The notes under the pieces were generated by a model. The model was not told the DNA's origin and did no database searches. It saw only the letters and a program-made list of their open reading frames with translations. Both the position numbers and the translations under genes were made by a program. From Immersiella caudata (Eukaryota > Ascomycota > Sordariomycetes > Sordariales > Lasiosphaeriaceae), in contig JAULSU010000003.1 of the NCBI GenBank assembly GCA_030512335.1, positions 3,596,001 to 3,660,000 of the forward strand: a DNA stretch of 64,000 nt. Direction: 5' to 3'. Of this stretch, positions 23,100 through 35,440 are shown piece after piece (within the stretch, counting starts at the first letter, position 1; every line of letters begins with the position of its first letter).

Positions 23100-23810
23100 T
23101 TAACGATCGGGCCCAGGGTGGTGGTAAGCCGGCGCAGGCATGGAAAGTCCGGCCTCAACATCCTTCAACACCTTGAGCTCCAGGTCCTCCACCTTCTGCT
23201 GTTCCTCCTGCTGCACCACAGCGCCCAGTGGCGTCGCGCTGTCAGACCAGTTGCCGACACCACCGCGACCGCTCAGGCCAACTCTGGCCTTGCCCGCAGA
23301 TGCTGCTACGGCGGCCTTGGTGCGCTCTGCTTCCTCACGTTCGGCCCTGAGACTGGCAGCGGCAGAGGCCTGATCCTTGAAGTTGCCCGCGCCTCCGCGT
23401 CCAGCACGGGCGTACGAAACCGGCGCAGAGGAGTCGGTTGTGGGAGTGGGGGCGACGGCAGCCTTTTGGGATTCGAGGTCCTGGGGGTTTGCGTCAGTTC
23501 ATTGTAATTAATCAACGACATGGATTCCGAAAGAATTCAACTCCAAAAAAGGAGGGAAAGGGAGGGACAAACCGCTGAAGCCTGCGCCTTCTCGGCCTCC
23601 TCTACATCCTTTTTGCTGTAGAAGTTCCCCGCCTAGTAAATACCCGTCAGTTAATTATCTTAAAAGTGTTTTCTACGCAACACAATGTCTAAGGCGCGCT
23701 CACGCAACGCTCAAGACATCCAACAAAAGCCATGAATGACCACATCAGGAGCCACACGGTGGAAATGGGGGACCTACGCCGCCGCGCCCCACCTTGCGAT
23801 AAACATCCAT
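23100..23810 (-). CDS. DUF3602 (Par32-like) protein with GRGGxGN repeats
   Basis: Three exons (23810-23778, 23632-23573, 23480-23100) give 157 residues. It starts MDVYRKVGRGG and intron 1 falls inside the first motif, so that splicing creates GRGGAGNF. A second GRGGAGNF and a GRGGVGNW follow. Between them are Ala/Glu-rich helices (AASLRAEREEAERTKAAVAA), and the C-terminus ends LKDVEAGLSMPAPAYHHP. These repeats define DUF3602. In yeast the family member Par32 is phosphorylated after rapamycin and inhibits the ammonium transporters Mep1/Mep3 at the plasma membrane; the same role here is inference. Introns are 145 and 91 bp with GTAGGT and GTTTGT donors. Confidence 0.85.
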
Positions 23811-26800
23811 GGTTGATGTTACTCAGCACAAACGTTCAATGGACAGTCTCGAGTGGAAAAAGTATTGACGTACGAAATTCAAGTCAAACAGGACTCAACC
23901 CAACCAGGTTGTAAAAGGAAAAGAAAAACATAGTGTTTATATTCCCATATCAATCCCCTTCGCGCACTTACCTGATATCAGTACGTCCCCTTCCCCTTAT
24001 CAGCACCAACCCGCCCTCGTTCGTCCGTCATCAGCCAAATGTGCCAAGCGCTGCAGTCACACTCCGCGGGGGTGGGTAGCAACTTGAACTACCGCTGCCT
24101 CGGGATGAATTCTACCAGACATGGAGCAACTGAAATTCGCTCATCTGCTTTTGTTCAATGGCTGTGCAGCGTGTGACATGAGAGGTTTTTTATTGCTTGC
24201 GAGTTCCTCCTGTGGTCTGTACAGCTGAGGGTGAAGCAGGTCCGGTGTCGGAATTTCGGGCCACATTCCTCCCCTGACCACTGATCATTGACCATTGACC
24301 ACTCAGCTTGTTATTCGTAATTTTTTTTCCTCCTTGGCTTCTTCAGGTTCTGGCTACGGCCGACCGTGATACACCTCGAGCTGGCCACAAGGCTGAACTT
24401 AGTTGATGCACCTGACTAGCGGGCGACCCCTGCTCTGGCTGGCTGGGAACGGCTGAGAACGGCTGGGAGTATCGGCGAGGCCGTCTACTTTGGCCTCTCT
24501 TCGGTGAAGGTGCAAGCCTTCAAGGAGTGGACAAGCGTCATATTGCAGTTCTCCAACTGGTTCGTCAGGCACAAGGAAAAGAGAGAATGGAACTTCTGAT
24601 CCTGAGCGGAAGAAGTGTTCCCCTCCCTGTGTTGAACAACACCCCGCAGTCGATCCAATACATCCATCAACTTCGATCTCAACCACCTCCGAGCTCAGCC
24701 GTGACTCGCAATGCAAGATCGCAAGTGGGTACGGAAGCCCAAATGGTGTGCAGCGGCGCCGGCTTGGGGAGCGGGAAGGCGATGTTGGTCCTCCCCCGCC
24801 ATCGGGGCGTGCTATTTTTGAGCACAGATCCTCATCGACGCAGATCGGAGACAAGCTCTGGCAAAAGAAAAGACAACTAGGGCACCAAGGCACGACGGGC
24901 CCTAGTTGAACCTCCGCCTGGGATTGATACCCACCAAGGCTGGTCCCCAAATCTCGTGGCACAACTTTCGGAGCATGGAAGATCTGCAATTCGAAAGGAA
25001 ATGGCATCAAGATCCCCCATCGACCTAACGCTCCGCAGCGCAGCTGTCTTGGTCGGGTGTCGGCCCTGAACGACTTTTTTCCCCGTGCCCTGGCCTGATC
25101 AGGCATCTCACCCGGGTGGTCAGGTGGGCCTCTTCAACGTCATCTTGTTCTACGGCTTTCCGCGTCGGCTCGTTGGGAAGACCTCGTAAGCAAAAACCTA
25201 ACTGTGTGTCATGGTAGCGAGCAATCGTACCCTCTCGGATCTCAGATCGAAGGCGGCGATTGCAAGTCAAATATCGATTGCGTGCCAATGCGGACTCGCC
25301 TGATAGTAGGGTTGAGCGGTTATCACACACCGATCACTTACATTTATGCTTAAATGCAAATTGTAAATTGTGCTGGCCGTAACACGCGCGTTTGGCAGGC
25401 GCAACCTCCCGGCTTGAAACGCAAGAGTCCTGCAGGGCCCGTCTCGACATCCAACTCACGTTGGATTTTTGTTGGGAAACTTGAGTCGGAAGTCTGACCA
25501 GCAGCGTCCTTCCACACCTGATTGACAACGTGGTCGCCTTTCCCCTGACTAACTCCACTCGAACTCGTGGACGGCCACATTTGTGTGGCTCATGCACAAC
25601 GCCCTGGATTCGGACGGTCGAAAAATACAGGCTCCAGTGACTGACCCAGTGGCAAGTTCGGCCCTATGACACTTCGCAATGGATGCCAGCTGGTTGGGCT
25701 CACGGGTCCACGAGACGTGTCAGCAACGTCCGCCTCGGGTTGGTCTCAGTCGGCTGTGAATGAGACCCAACTCGCCGATACTGTGAACCCAATTCCCTGC
25801 CCGAAGAGAAAAAAAAAGTGAGCGGGAATGAGATGTAGGCCATAGCCCCCCTTCGTCCTTGGAGGATCCGGTGATCTGGACGATTGGTTACCGTTCGTTC
25901 GCCGAATTGTGAAGACAGTTGAGAGAGGGGTGAGCTCAGCATCGCGAGAACCGAATCGGGGTGAGGGGTTGCATTCAGCAACACCATTGGCAGATTGCAG
26001 CATGTTGGCGCGAGGTGTGGAGCACTCGACATTCTCCTTCTGGTCGCCTTCCTGCTGGTTTTGGCCAATTTCCAGATAGACCCATTGCGTGTGCTGCCGC
26101 TCAAGCACATCAATTGCCTCTCTGCGTCTTCTTGAGCCCGGCGCGTCGGTGTCAACATCGAATTACCGATATCAGCTTCGATGAACTTGCCCGAGGGCTC
26201 ACCTTGCTGGGGGCCCTTGTCCATTGCGACGGATGTGCTGCATGAACAGGGCTTTTCTGCGCTGTTGGTGTGGCTTGACTAGTAGGGGGTCATCGGCGGG
26301 GTGTCGTGCTGGCAATCATGGTTGGCGGCACAGTGCGCGCAACTCTGGACCGATAGACGAATGGATTGCTTCCTGGCCACGGCAACATGACCCAGCAGAA
26401 GGCGAAAGGAAAGTTGGTGAACAAAGAGAAATCTCAGGGCAAGCCCTTGCAGGGAGACGGGATCAATGTCCACATGAGGGCGTCGGTTCCTTGTTCAATG
26501 CCTTCCCTCCTCTCTTTCTGCGGCGCGAGGTGCAATTGGTTGGGCAGAGTCCCAGATGAGCCAGGACCGTTAGCTCCCAGGTTTGAAAGTAATTTGGCCC
26601 GTCTCAAAGGCCGTCTGCCTCCAAAATTACAGAAACCCCAAGTAGCGGCGGCACGGGGCTCTCCTTTCTTCATCCAGCTTCGCTCGAAAACGCATTGGTA
26701 CCATTGGGGCCACAGACCTGTAGGTCGTTCGAATCGTTTCGATGCCGGACTTCAACAGCAGCAACATAGATCACCTGGCTCCACAAGACTCGCTCGACCC

Positions 26801-28442
26801 CTCCCACGACGGCTCCATCGACAAGGACAACAACCTCCCCAAAGGGGAGCACGACAGGCGGGGTAACAGCCTGGAAGCTGCGCGAACGGAGCATCATCTA
26901 GTGTATGCCAATTCCAGGCCTCTCTGCTTTGCCGGAGGCGCAGTGGAAAATGTCTATGCAGTTGCGAAGCAGGCAATTGACCCGAGTCGCCTTTCGGGCT
27001 TCAGGCAATATTATGCGAGCAGCAAGCACCAAAGGTCCCGTGACATTCCATCCGGTGCAGCCCGCTACTTTGTCCAAGCATTGCTATTCATGATGGGTCC
27101 CATCTGGTTCTAGGTCACAGGGCTCCTTTTTGCTCCTCAGCAAAGGTGACTCCGTCATCCAGGCACTTGGACCATCCGGAAAACGAGACCAGTGATGGGG
27201 CCGAGCATGGCCGCTGACCTTACCCAGCTGCCTCTCAGCTTCGGAGTGGGCCAGGATCTGCGACAGCGTCGCAGCAAGCTAGCTGCCCTGCACAACGCTC
27301 TTCGCCGCTGGGGGAAGGAGATTGATGCTGTCAAGGTCGCCTCTGTACAACGATAGTAACCAGAGCGGTCGAGACGGACAGGACAGTTGAAGAACGGTGT
27401 CTGCCGAGATCATTTCACACCCTTTTCTGGTGTGATCCAATCAGCGGGCGGGAGGGAGCAACCCCGCTGGCTCTTGCACAGTGTGGGGGGACAAGCACCG
27501 CACTGCTAGCTACGGTCGTTTTGAGATAGCCGTCCACCAACCTGGCCTGCATTCGGGAGGTGCTGCTGCTGCCAGATGCCTCAGCGCAAATACCCGCCGC
27601 ATTCGTGCTGTGAAGCACAGTTTGCATGCAGACCTTGCCCGCGATTCCAACTGTGTTCTGAATACCTTGCCTTCTGTTGGGGGGGGCCAGCAGCATGAGA
27701 CCAAAGGCCAGAGGTGGAGGCCGAGCCCGGGTACATGGGGCGGTAGTTTCAGCCCGCCGGGCTGTGTGGATAGGTGGGCGTACTCCTCCGTACCAAGCAA
27801 GGTTGCTACCGCCGACACTCAGCATGCAAGGAGGTATGCTGGGGAAGAGTGCTCCCCCTTCCCAGTACCCATCACTAGCAGCAAGCGCTCACGCTCTCGA
27901 CCAGCCTAGTTCCAACCATCACTGATCCGCTCTCTCCATCTTTTTATTTTATTTTTATTTTCTTGCAACTTGTCATCCCGAGCTTCTATTGCCTTCATCC
28001 ATTCCTCGCCTACCTTCTTGTGTCCTGGTACTGTCTTGGACTCGAGCCCACAAAGTTACCCATTCTTTCTTCTCCCTGGCAGCTCGACAGCCACTCATCT
28101 TGCTCTGCATTGCTCTCTTCCCACTGGCCCACGTTCTGATAGCTGGCCAATTTTTTTTTTTACCCTCCGTGTCTTGAGCTCGGGCGGGCTGAGCAAGTGA
28201 CATCCCAGGCCACACCCCCTGCTCATCCAAAATTATTGTTATTCCCCGCGATTCCTACCTGGACTGCCCAGGTTATCCCGCTCGCCATCCACCACCTCCG
28301 AACACGACGCTCGATCTTGCACGCAAAAAAAACACTAGACCTAGGACCTGCTCGCTGCTCGCGTCTCTTGCACTTGCGTGTTGGATACTAACCCGAGTTG
28401 CGAGAGCGGTGCAGCGACTTTCAACGAACATCCTTTGGAAAG
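23811..28442. other. Gene-poor 4.6-kb region upstream of the C2H2 gene
   Basis: No gene I can support. The longest frames (24399-25106 minus, 235 codons; 25700-26224 minus; 26742-27113 plus) lack recognisable domains and splice partners. A short frame at 27195-27356 (53 codons, GQDLRQRRSKLAALHNALRR) has a helix-like composition but stands alone. From 27930 to 28440 the DNA turns C/T-rich with an AT-rich run at 27943-27962, as expected for the promoter and leader of the C2H2 gene. Long upstream regions are common for regulatory genes in filamentous fungi. Confidence 0.5.
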
Positions 28443-30070
28443 ATGGCCTCGTCTAAGGTAGATCTTGCAACCTCAATAACCCGCTCGCTCGCTTCCCCTG
28501 TTGTCCGGACCTAGCAGTGCTGATCTCCCTCTGCTCAGGAAATGCAGCAAACCTCGCGGCCGTTAACCCACCGACCCTCCATGTCGTCCAATTCCATATC
28601 GGGTGGCCTTTCCGTCAATCGACAATCGCATTCTCGAACCAGTTCCCACTCGGTCATCGGCGCCACTCTCAATGGAACCCACCGCGTCACTCGCCGAAAG
28701 AGTATGACCAACACCGGCGCCAACCTGACTGCCGTGGCTGCAGCGCTCCAGGAGGCCGGCGACATGCCCATGCCATTGCCCATTGCTGTCGGCTCGCGAC
28801 GGAACACGGCGTCGAGGAACGGGCTCTCGCGATCCGGCTTGGCCGGCAGCTTGCCATCGCCGCCATCGAGCCTACCCATCCACAAGTTTGTGACGACCAG
28901 CGGGGCGGTAGATATGCAGGAGAGTGCCATTGACGATGAGCTGAACGATATGTCTGGGGACGAGAGGGATCAGAAGGCCCGCATGCGAAGAGCGAGCGAC
29001 GGCCAACCCCTGGTGAAAGAAGGCCGAAAGAGCAACCGCCCCGAACTCCGCTGCGAGAAGTGCGGGAAGGGATACAAGCATAGCAGTTGCTTGACCAAGC
29101 ATTTGTTTGTGCCCATTCTTCTTTCCCACCCTCTTCTTTCCCTGGTCTCCTGATCTCGGGACACGGGCAGAGGATGCACACCAGTCGGGGCCTCTGGAGC
29201 TCCCCATTAGATGCGCATTTGTTGACTTTCTGTTCCACCAGGTGGGAGCACACTCCCGAATGGTCCTACACCTCCAAGCTTCTGATCTCAAAGCACCAGC
29301 AGGTGCAGCTGCTCGAGGCGGCCTCAGTGCTGGTGGCCATGAACAACAACCCGAGCACAGGGCATACTCCCCCTGACTCGGCGCGCGACTTTGCAAGTGA
29401 GCAAGGCTCTGCATCTCCGGTGGCATCTGGCTACTCGGAGCAGCAAGATCGGAGCTCTGCAGATACCACACCCCCACCGCAATCGGATGCCATCAGCGCG
29501 GGGACTGCCTCGTACAGGGGCTTTGCCAAGAGGCATAGTAGCGGCAGTGGATTCTCTCGGTCGTACCAGTCGGCGCCATATGCCGGCTCCGCTTCGGGAA
29601 GCATCCCGAACCTCTCTGGGTTCAACCACTTCCGCAATCTAAGCCAGGATCAAAGGCCAATGTCCTCCGGGAAGAATGCTACCGGGCAAGACGACCGAGA
29701 TCTGGCCGCGGCGGTGGAGCTTCTTAGCTGCAGCATCGGGAGCAACCCCGGCTCCAGAACGGTTCATCTCCCGGCCGATGCACCGCCTGTCCCTCCTGTG
29801 CCTCAGCAATACATTGACCAGGCAGCCTTAACGAGCTCAAGTTACCTCACGCAGGCTTTGACGGGGACGAGCTTCATCAACAGCTTCCCCAGCAGGGCCC
29901 CCGAAAGTTTTACTCGCGGTGAACTTCGCCGGGACAGGGGCGATATCAAAATGGAGGAGAGCGGCGGAAGTGTCGGGAGCGTCCTGGACGACGATGACGA
30001 CGACGATATGCGCTCACGCGCTCGCAGCGATGAGGACGACGACGGCGTTTTCGGGAGGATGGAAGAGTGA
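28443..30070 (+). CDS. C2H2 zinc-finger protein, probable transcription factor
   Basis: Three exons (28443-28457, 28539-29104, 29242-30070) give 469 residues; exon 1 encodes only MASSK. A basic Ser-rich N-terminal half (NRQSHSRTSSHSVIG) leads to one C2H2 finger, RCEKCGKGYKHSSCLTKHLW with C177, C180, H193 and H197, and intron 2 splits the codon for Leu194 inside it. The following EHTPEWSYTSKLLISKHQQV and LLEAASVLVAMN are strongly helical and look like a conserved extension of the finger. The rest is disordered: Ser/Pro-rich, then an acidic end DDDDDDDMRSRARSDEDDD. The Kozak context is AAGATGG. Target genes are unknown; a nuclear role is inferred from the finger and basic patches. Confidence 0.9.
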
Positions 30071-31113
30071 AGGACGGCGTGTTCGATTTTTGTCGGACAG
30101 GTTCGCACTTGGACGGGAACGACGAGAAGGATCATGACCATGATGTGTTTCCTTTTGTACACCTATATTGAAATATTGTAAACGAGGCCGCTCCGCCGAC
30201 GATACTCAGCACCGAAGAGTGGAGAAGCTGGCTCTCCATCATCGCCATGGAGGATGACAGCCAATTCCACGAGGTTAAAGTGGGTGTCGTGTGCGAGCGT
30301 TGAGCGAATGCCTCAAGTATTAGCGATTAGCCGAATGGAAAGAGATTCAAGTACAACCTTGGAAGATGAAGAGGAAGAAGTTGAAGTTGAAGATGCGCGA
30401 TTTGGCTGAGACGGTCAGTGGCGACGAGCGTCCAACATTACGCCCAGCTGTGGATCTGGCGTTCATCCCCTTCCAAATCGGGAGTCGTGATCGAAGTAGG
30501 AAGGAACGAACCTAGCCCCCGCGTTTCATGCGATGAAAACACGGGATCGCGAGGGACGCTGACTGCCGTGCCGTTGTGTTTCGTTTCAGGTGTGACAAAA
30601 CTATTCTCGGAGGGTAAAACCTTTGAGATGTGTTTTGCTTGTTTTGCTTGGCCCATGTTCGGGCAGCGAGAAACGGCCAGGCGGCAAGCAGAATGGGTGT
30701 CCCATGTTCGGCTCTCCGGTGCCTGTGGTGACAGCGGAAAGGCGGGGTGTTGATACGTCGGCAACCACCTAATACGTCACTGGCCCACCGCGACAGCGTT
30801 ACGCTTTCCTCCTCTTTACAAAAAACCACTTCAGCGGCTTCCTTCAATCCCTCACTACCGGAAACAAAACGAAGAGATAGGAACAGAATCAGCCCGAGTC
30901 CGAACACCGAGCGGGCAGTTATCCTTCTGAGGATATATCATTCGAGAAAAGGCTGCGCATGGTTCGCTAGCCACGAAAGAGCGCGTACCTAACGCACGCC
31001 TGAACAAGACGACAACCACACTCTGCGAGGTTGCAGCGGCAGATTACCCAGGAACTTTTGCGCCATATCGAAGTTGGTTTGATCCGCTTTTGGGTCTCGC
31101 GCGTCACACAACC
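30071..31113. other. Intergenic, no gene seen
   Basis: About 1 kb between two plus-strand genes. No recognisable coding sequence in either direction. Confidence 0.5.
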
Positions 31114-32506
31114 ATGATGCCGCGATCCAAAGCTGCGGGTGTGGCGGACGAGTCAAAGGTCGTTGACAGAGCCGCGGCCGCAGACTCAGCCACAACCGCA
31201 TCTCTCGCAGTTGTTTCACCTCACCATTCAGCTCGGGGGTGTGCCATGGTGCTGTCACGGGACTATCTGGACCGACTCCCCGAACCCGCCCGGCTGGGGC
31301 TGGCCATCGCTCTCAGCTTCTCACTCAACGCCCTGGGACAGACTCTTCTCGGCCGGTTGACGAATGACGAGCTCGGAGGCACCGCCAGAGTTGCCGAGTC
31401 CAAGTCTGAGACTGCCGTTTGGGCTGCTTGGAAGGTGTACGTCCCCCGTCTCCATATCCCCGTCCCGGACCCCGGTGTGTGCCCACACCCGGCCCACTAT
31501 CCGTTCCCCCAATCCACTCTCGCCCTCCTTGCCGGCCTTAGGTAGGGCTGAAAGGGCTGCCACCTCAGCTCGGCCCAATAACGGCGCTGACACTCAATGG
31601 TTCGGCAGATTCGGCCTTGCACTAGGATGGGTTTGTGATTATGATGGCTACGATCTTGCCGCTTTGGCGTTGCTGTCCGCTGGCCCTGCAGTAAGTTGGC
31701 GTGCCATCCTCCCTTCCCGCAGCCGCATTGCAGTCTGGGGAAATGCTCTATCACCATCCAACCGATGCATGGGAGACTTGGCTCGACTTGGCTGGAGGAG
31801 ACTGACCCGACCCCCGCGTTCTTAGACTTACCTTACCTCGGTCTTCTACGGTCTCCGTACTGTCACCGCCAGCGGCTATCTTGCAGTGGACGTCGTATCA
31901 GCTGCTGTACCCTTTGTCTTGCTGCGCAAGCTCTCCAGCGCACATTCAGCCGCACCAAATGTCACAAACCGGGAGATTGTGGTCGACAGGGGCATACAGG
32001 TTCTGACCTCCCTTCTCGCAGGCTTTGTGTATAGCGTCGTCTTGTTTCTAGCATCTAGGACTTACCTTCCTGACACCCTGGTGCTCCACTTTGAGGGTAT
32101 ACCCACGATCAGACCCGCCACGGACGCAGTGTTGTTTGGCTTTGGGAGTCCTACGACGCAGGTCCTCGGCCTGTTGTTCGGGATAGCTGCGCGGACGTTT
32201 ATTTTCACCCCTCTGGTTATGACACCGCGGACTGCCGAGGAAGAGAAGGAGATGACGGAGTTCGATCCCGTCCGCGCAACGCTCGGACAGACGGCAACCT
32301 TCAACTTTTGGGGCTTCACGAATCAGACGAAAGTGTCCATCAAGCGAACAGCTATCGTCATGCTCTACTCTGCCGTCAACACCTACCTTCAGTGTGTCCT
32401 TGGCATCAAGGGGGTTGATTCATACGGCGCCGCGGTCTACGCCAGCGTCTGGGTCATAGCGGCTTTGATGACTGGACTGTCGCTACGTTACGTGGGAAGT
32501 GCATGA
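31114..32506 (+). CDS. Multispan membrane protein of unknown function
   Basis: Three exons (31114-31436, 31609-31690, 31826-32506) give 361 residues. Hydrophobic segments: LGLAIALSFSLNALGQTLLG, YDLAALALLSAGPATYLTSV (across intron 2), YLAVDVVSAAVPFVLL, LTSLLAGFVYSVVLFLAS, LGLLFGIAARTFIFTPLVM, and the C-terminal AAVYASVWVIAALMTGLSL. A conserved-looking stretch is FNFWGFTNQTKVSIKRTAIV. Intron 1 was placed at GT|GTACGT-AG because it is the choice that keeps the frame and has a CTGAC branch site; introns are 172 and 135 bp, long for this window. I do not recognise the family and give no function. Confidence 0.82.
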
Positions 32507-34686
32507 TGGAGGGCTGGAGCCGCGGCTACTTGTGGGCGTCACGGGTCACTTCATGTGAAAGAAGCGCGGTTCACGCAAGGCAGCCGAGCTTGGGAAGTTG
32601 GGGTAACGCTCAACTGGGCACGAAGCAATGAGACATGACGGAGTTTGGAGCATTGGCCAGCGCGGGAACGGGATTATCAGATGGGGCCCAGTCGGGTTGA
32701 AACAGCGTCTTTCAGGCACCCCAGCCCCCTTCATTTCCCTTCTCAGTCCCATTTGGCTCTTCTTCAGGGCCGTGGTTGGAAATTGAGCAGTTGTTGGCGC
32801 GTGGAGTTCAAGGCTATGGATCCGACACAAGCGGTGCAACATGGTGTCCTGCGGCTATCACGCAACTTGAACAGGGGAGGCGGATCGTGCCAAGGCCAGC
32901 TGAATCGCCCTAGATGGACAGGTAAGGCGTTTCTTGCCGCGGAAGCGCGCCAAAAGGTAATTAGCACAGTAATCCACGGGGATCTCTATTCTGTGTTGAG
33001 CATATGTCGCGAGAGATCGGTGGGGAAGACGACAAACGGAAGTCGGTGACACGCGAACAGAGGGCAAGCAGAGCTTCAGCCCTGGCTGCGCCTTATTTTT
33101 AGCGGGCAGCTGGACTGGCGGACGAATGGCGTTGGGGAACGGAACGCCTCGTTTTTCCCTCTTCGCCGGGGCCGGGCGCCGTTGACGCACAGGCGCGCTC
33201 TGCCGGAAGCGGGAAGCAGAGTGGAAGCCGGTCGGCGGCCTCCCCTATAGGCTGCCCTCGAGCCCCGCGCTGCACCGAGCATGCCCAGCCTCTCTTTCGC
33301 AGTGACCACGCAGCAGCTGCAGACGTCAACCACGCTTAGAAGGCCCGAGAAGGAAGAAACCTTCGCAAGACTCGGCCTGAAGACGTCGGAGGCGCTCGCC
33401 GGCCTGCAGCCAACACGCAGCATCTCTGCAGCCAACTTCGAGGGTCTTCGTTCAGTGAGCAAGAAGGGGTTAAAGTGCCTGTGTACCATCGGCTGCGCCT
33501 CGTGCGGCGCGCCAATCACAGGCCGTTGGTTGTTGGAGCCGCGCGATGCTCTCCCAGAACTCTGTACACCCCTGTCAGTTTTTTTTTTGCCATGCTGGCT
33601 CTGACATCGGAAACTTTTTGGGATGAGTGAGAACGCTCACTTTCATATCCCCATCTTCCTGTCTCTGGCGGGACGGGTCCAACCCGGCCACGATGACAGC
33701 TGGGATTGCACTGCTCCGACGGGAGGCTGGCTGGCACTATAGTTGTGATTGGCGTGGGCTCGGCGGCGAGCGGGTTCGGGGTGGTTGTGGTTCTCAGTCA
33801 GTCCTGTCTACCTAGACGCAGTGTCCCCCTCTTAGCACCTTCGCATCTCCCTCCCTATCTCCTACCCACCTGGCCTCCACCTCGACAGGCAGATGGTTAC
33901 ATGTCGCTTCGATAGCGGTCCTCAGCTAAAAGGGTGACTCTTGTGTTTGCACGCTACCCCCCAGCCCTGGCATGGAGGCCCCTGGTCCAGTCGTGTCAAC
34001 TGACAGCAACGGCTGCCAGGGACCATGTTTTCCGCACCCCGCAAGACTCACTATCACCACCCCATCCCATGTCCCCCATGCTCCGCGTTCCATCCCATCT
34101 CCTTGTCACATCACATCCCAGCAAGTCGTTCTCCGAGCTGGGGCCGCGATGTTGCTCTAGCCTCGGGACGCAAGACCGCCGTTCTCCACCTGGCCGCCAC
34201 AAGGCAGACGCCGCCAGCCAGGACTTGGGCTTCGGCGCCTGGAGGTTGTTGTTTACCCGAGTTGGACTGGATACATACAACTGGCTGGCAGTCCAGCTAC
34301 TGGTCCTTGGAATCATGGCCGAGCAGACCACCGGACGTCCTGACTCTTGTCAAAGGACTCTTTCGTGAGTCTTTGCGTGGGATCTTTCATATTGTGCGTG
34401 GTCAAGAGGTTGCCCCTTTCTATATAGCTTCCCGAACACCTGCTCTTCCCTCCCTATCGGTTTTCTTCCTGCACGGTCAATCCGGGGGAACGACATCGCC
34501 TCAACGCTTTCTTGACCTGCATCAAGCTAGGTGTGACGGCACTCCCGCTAGCCTCTACCACCGTTACACTTGCATCAAGTTGTCTTTTGTCACGATATCC
34601 ACTACGTACCTCTGCCTATCCATAGCTGGGTATACTTTCTTGGCGTCGTCTATATCATCTTGCCACTCCTCCCATATTTCGAGATC
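32507..34686. other. Long upstream region of the bactofilin-like gene
   Basis: About 2.2 kb without a supportable gene. A 107-codon plus-strand frame at 33281-33604 and antisense frames up to 147 codons (33076-33519) have no recognisable features. From 34340 on the DNA is C/T-rich, consistent with a promoter and leader. Confidence 0.45.
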
Positions 34687-35440
34687 ATGAAGAAGAGCAA
34701 GAAGACATCACCAACCACATCCGCCGATTCTTCCCCTTCAGTATCTACACCTGCCACCGCCGCAGACACGCCGGCCTCTCTATCCGCAACAGACCCCGAA
34801 GGAGCAGCCATGTACAGCTACGAACAAGTCATATCGTTCGACAACCAGCCCATGGGCGATCCATCGGGACACGATGCCATGGGGACCATCAAGAAGAAGA
34901 AGAGCATCAAATCGGACTCCTCAGTCGAGCTCAAGGGGCCCATGGAGGTGGACGGCTCAGTCAAGTCGATGGGGGCCGTTACCTTCAATGGCGACTTTGC
35001 CGTACGAGATCGTATCGAGGCATATGGAAATATCGATTTGAACGGGAATCTGACGTGCAGGTTGGTCTCATTCGCACGCCTCTGACCAACGAAATACACT
35101 GACACAAGAAATAGCGGGAAGCTCAAGTCCTTTGGAAACGTTAAGATCAACGGGAGCGCCCTGTGCGAGGACAAGGTCAAGATTTTTGGCAAACTCAAGG
35201 TCAATGGCACACTTGAGGTTCAGGGAGCCATCGAAGTTTGGGGAGCTCTGACAATCAACGGGTGTCTGTGAGTTTTGAGTTCCCAGAGAATATCGACTCC
35301 AAACTAACAACAGCCACAGCAAATGCAAGTCCCTAACAGCATACGCATCCCTGACGACAGTTGGCGACCAATCGTGGTACGAAGTCGAAGAGACAGAGAC
35401 CGTGCATGGCGCGAAGTTGATACAGAGAAACGACTGGTGA
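34687..35440 (+). CDS. Bactofilin-like (polymer-forming beta-helix) protein
   Basis: Three exons (34687-35060, 35115-35267, 35320-35440) give 215 residues. Residues 1-70 are Lys/Ser/Thr/Pro-rich and disordered (MKKSKKTSPTTSADSSPSVS). From about 75 to 195 the sequence is a series of short beta repeats with Gly at turns and alternating hydrophobic residues: VELKGPMEVDGSVKSMGAVT, DRIEAYGNIDLNGNLTC, SGKLKSFGNVKINGSALC, DKVKIFGKLKVNGTLEVQG, AIEVWGALTINGCLKC. This is the pattern of the bactofilin domain (DUF583), a right-handed beta-helix that polymerises into filaments in bacteria. The tail QSWYEVEETETVHGAKLIQR differs. Introns fall between repeats. A cytoskeletal or scaffold role is inference from the fold; no membrane segment or signal peptide is seen. 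Confidence 0.82.

Noticed and set aside
24399..25106. 235-codon minus-strand frame
   Set aside because: Cys/Ser/Pro/Arg-rich mix without domain or helix pattern, overlapped by open frames on the other strand; looks fortuitous.
26720..26745. Second B-box lookalike (GTTCGAATCG)
   Set aside because: No cloverleaf can be formed with neighbouring sequence.
26742..27113. 123-codon plus-strand frame starting MPDFNSSNIDHLAPQ
   Set aside because: Starts with ATG but has no domain, no partner exon and competes with opposite-strand frames; not enough to call a gene.
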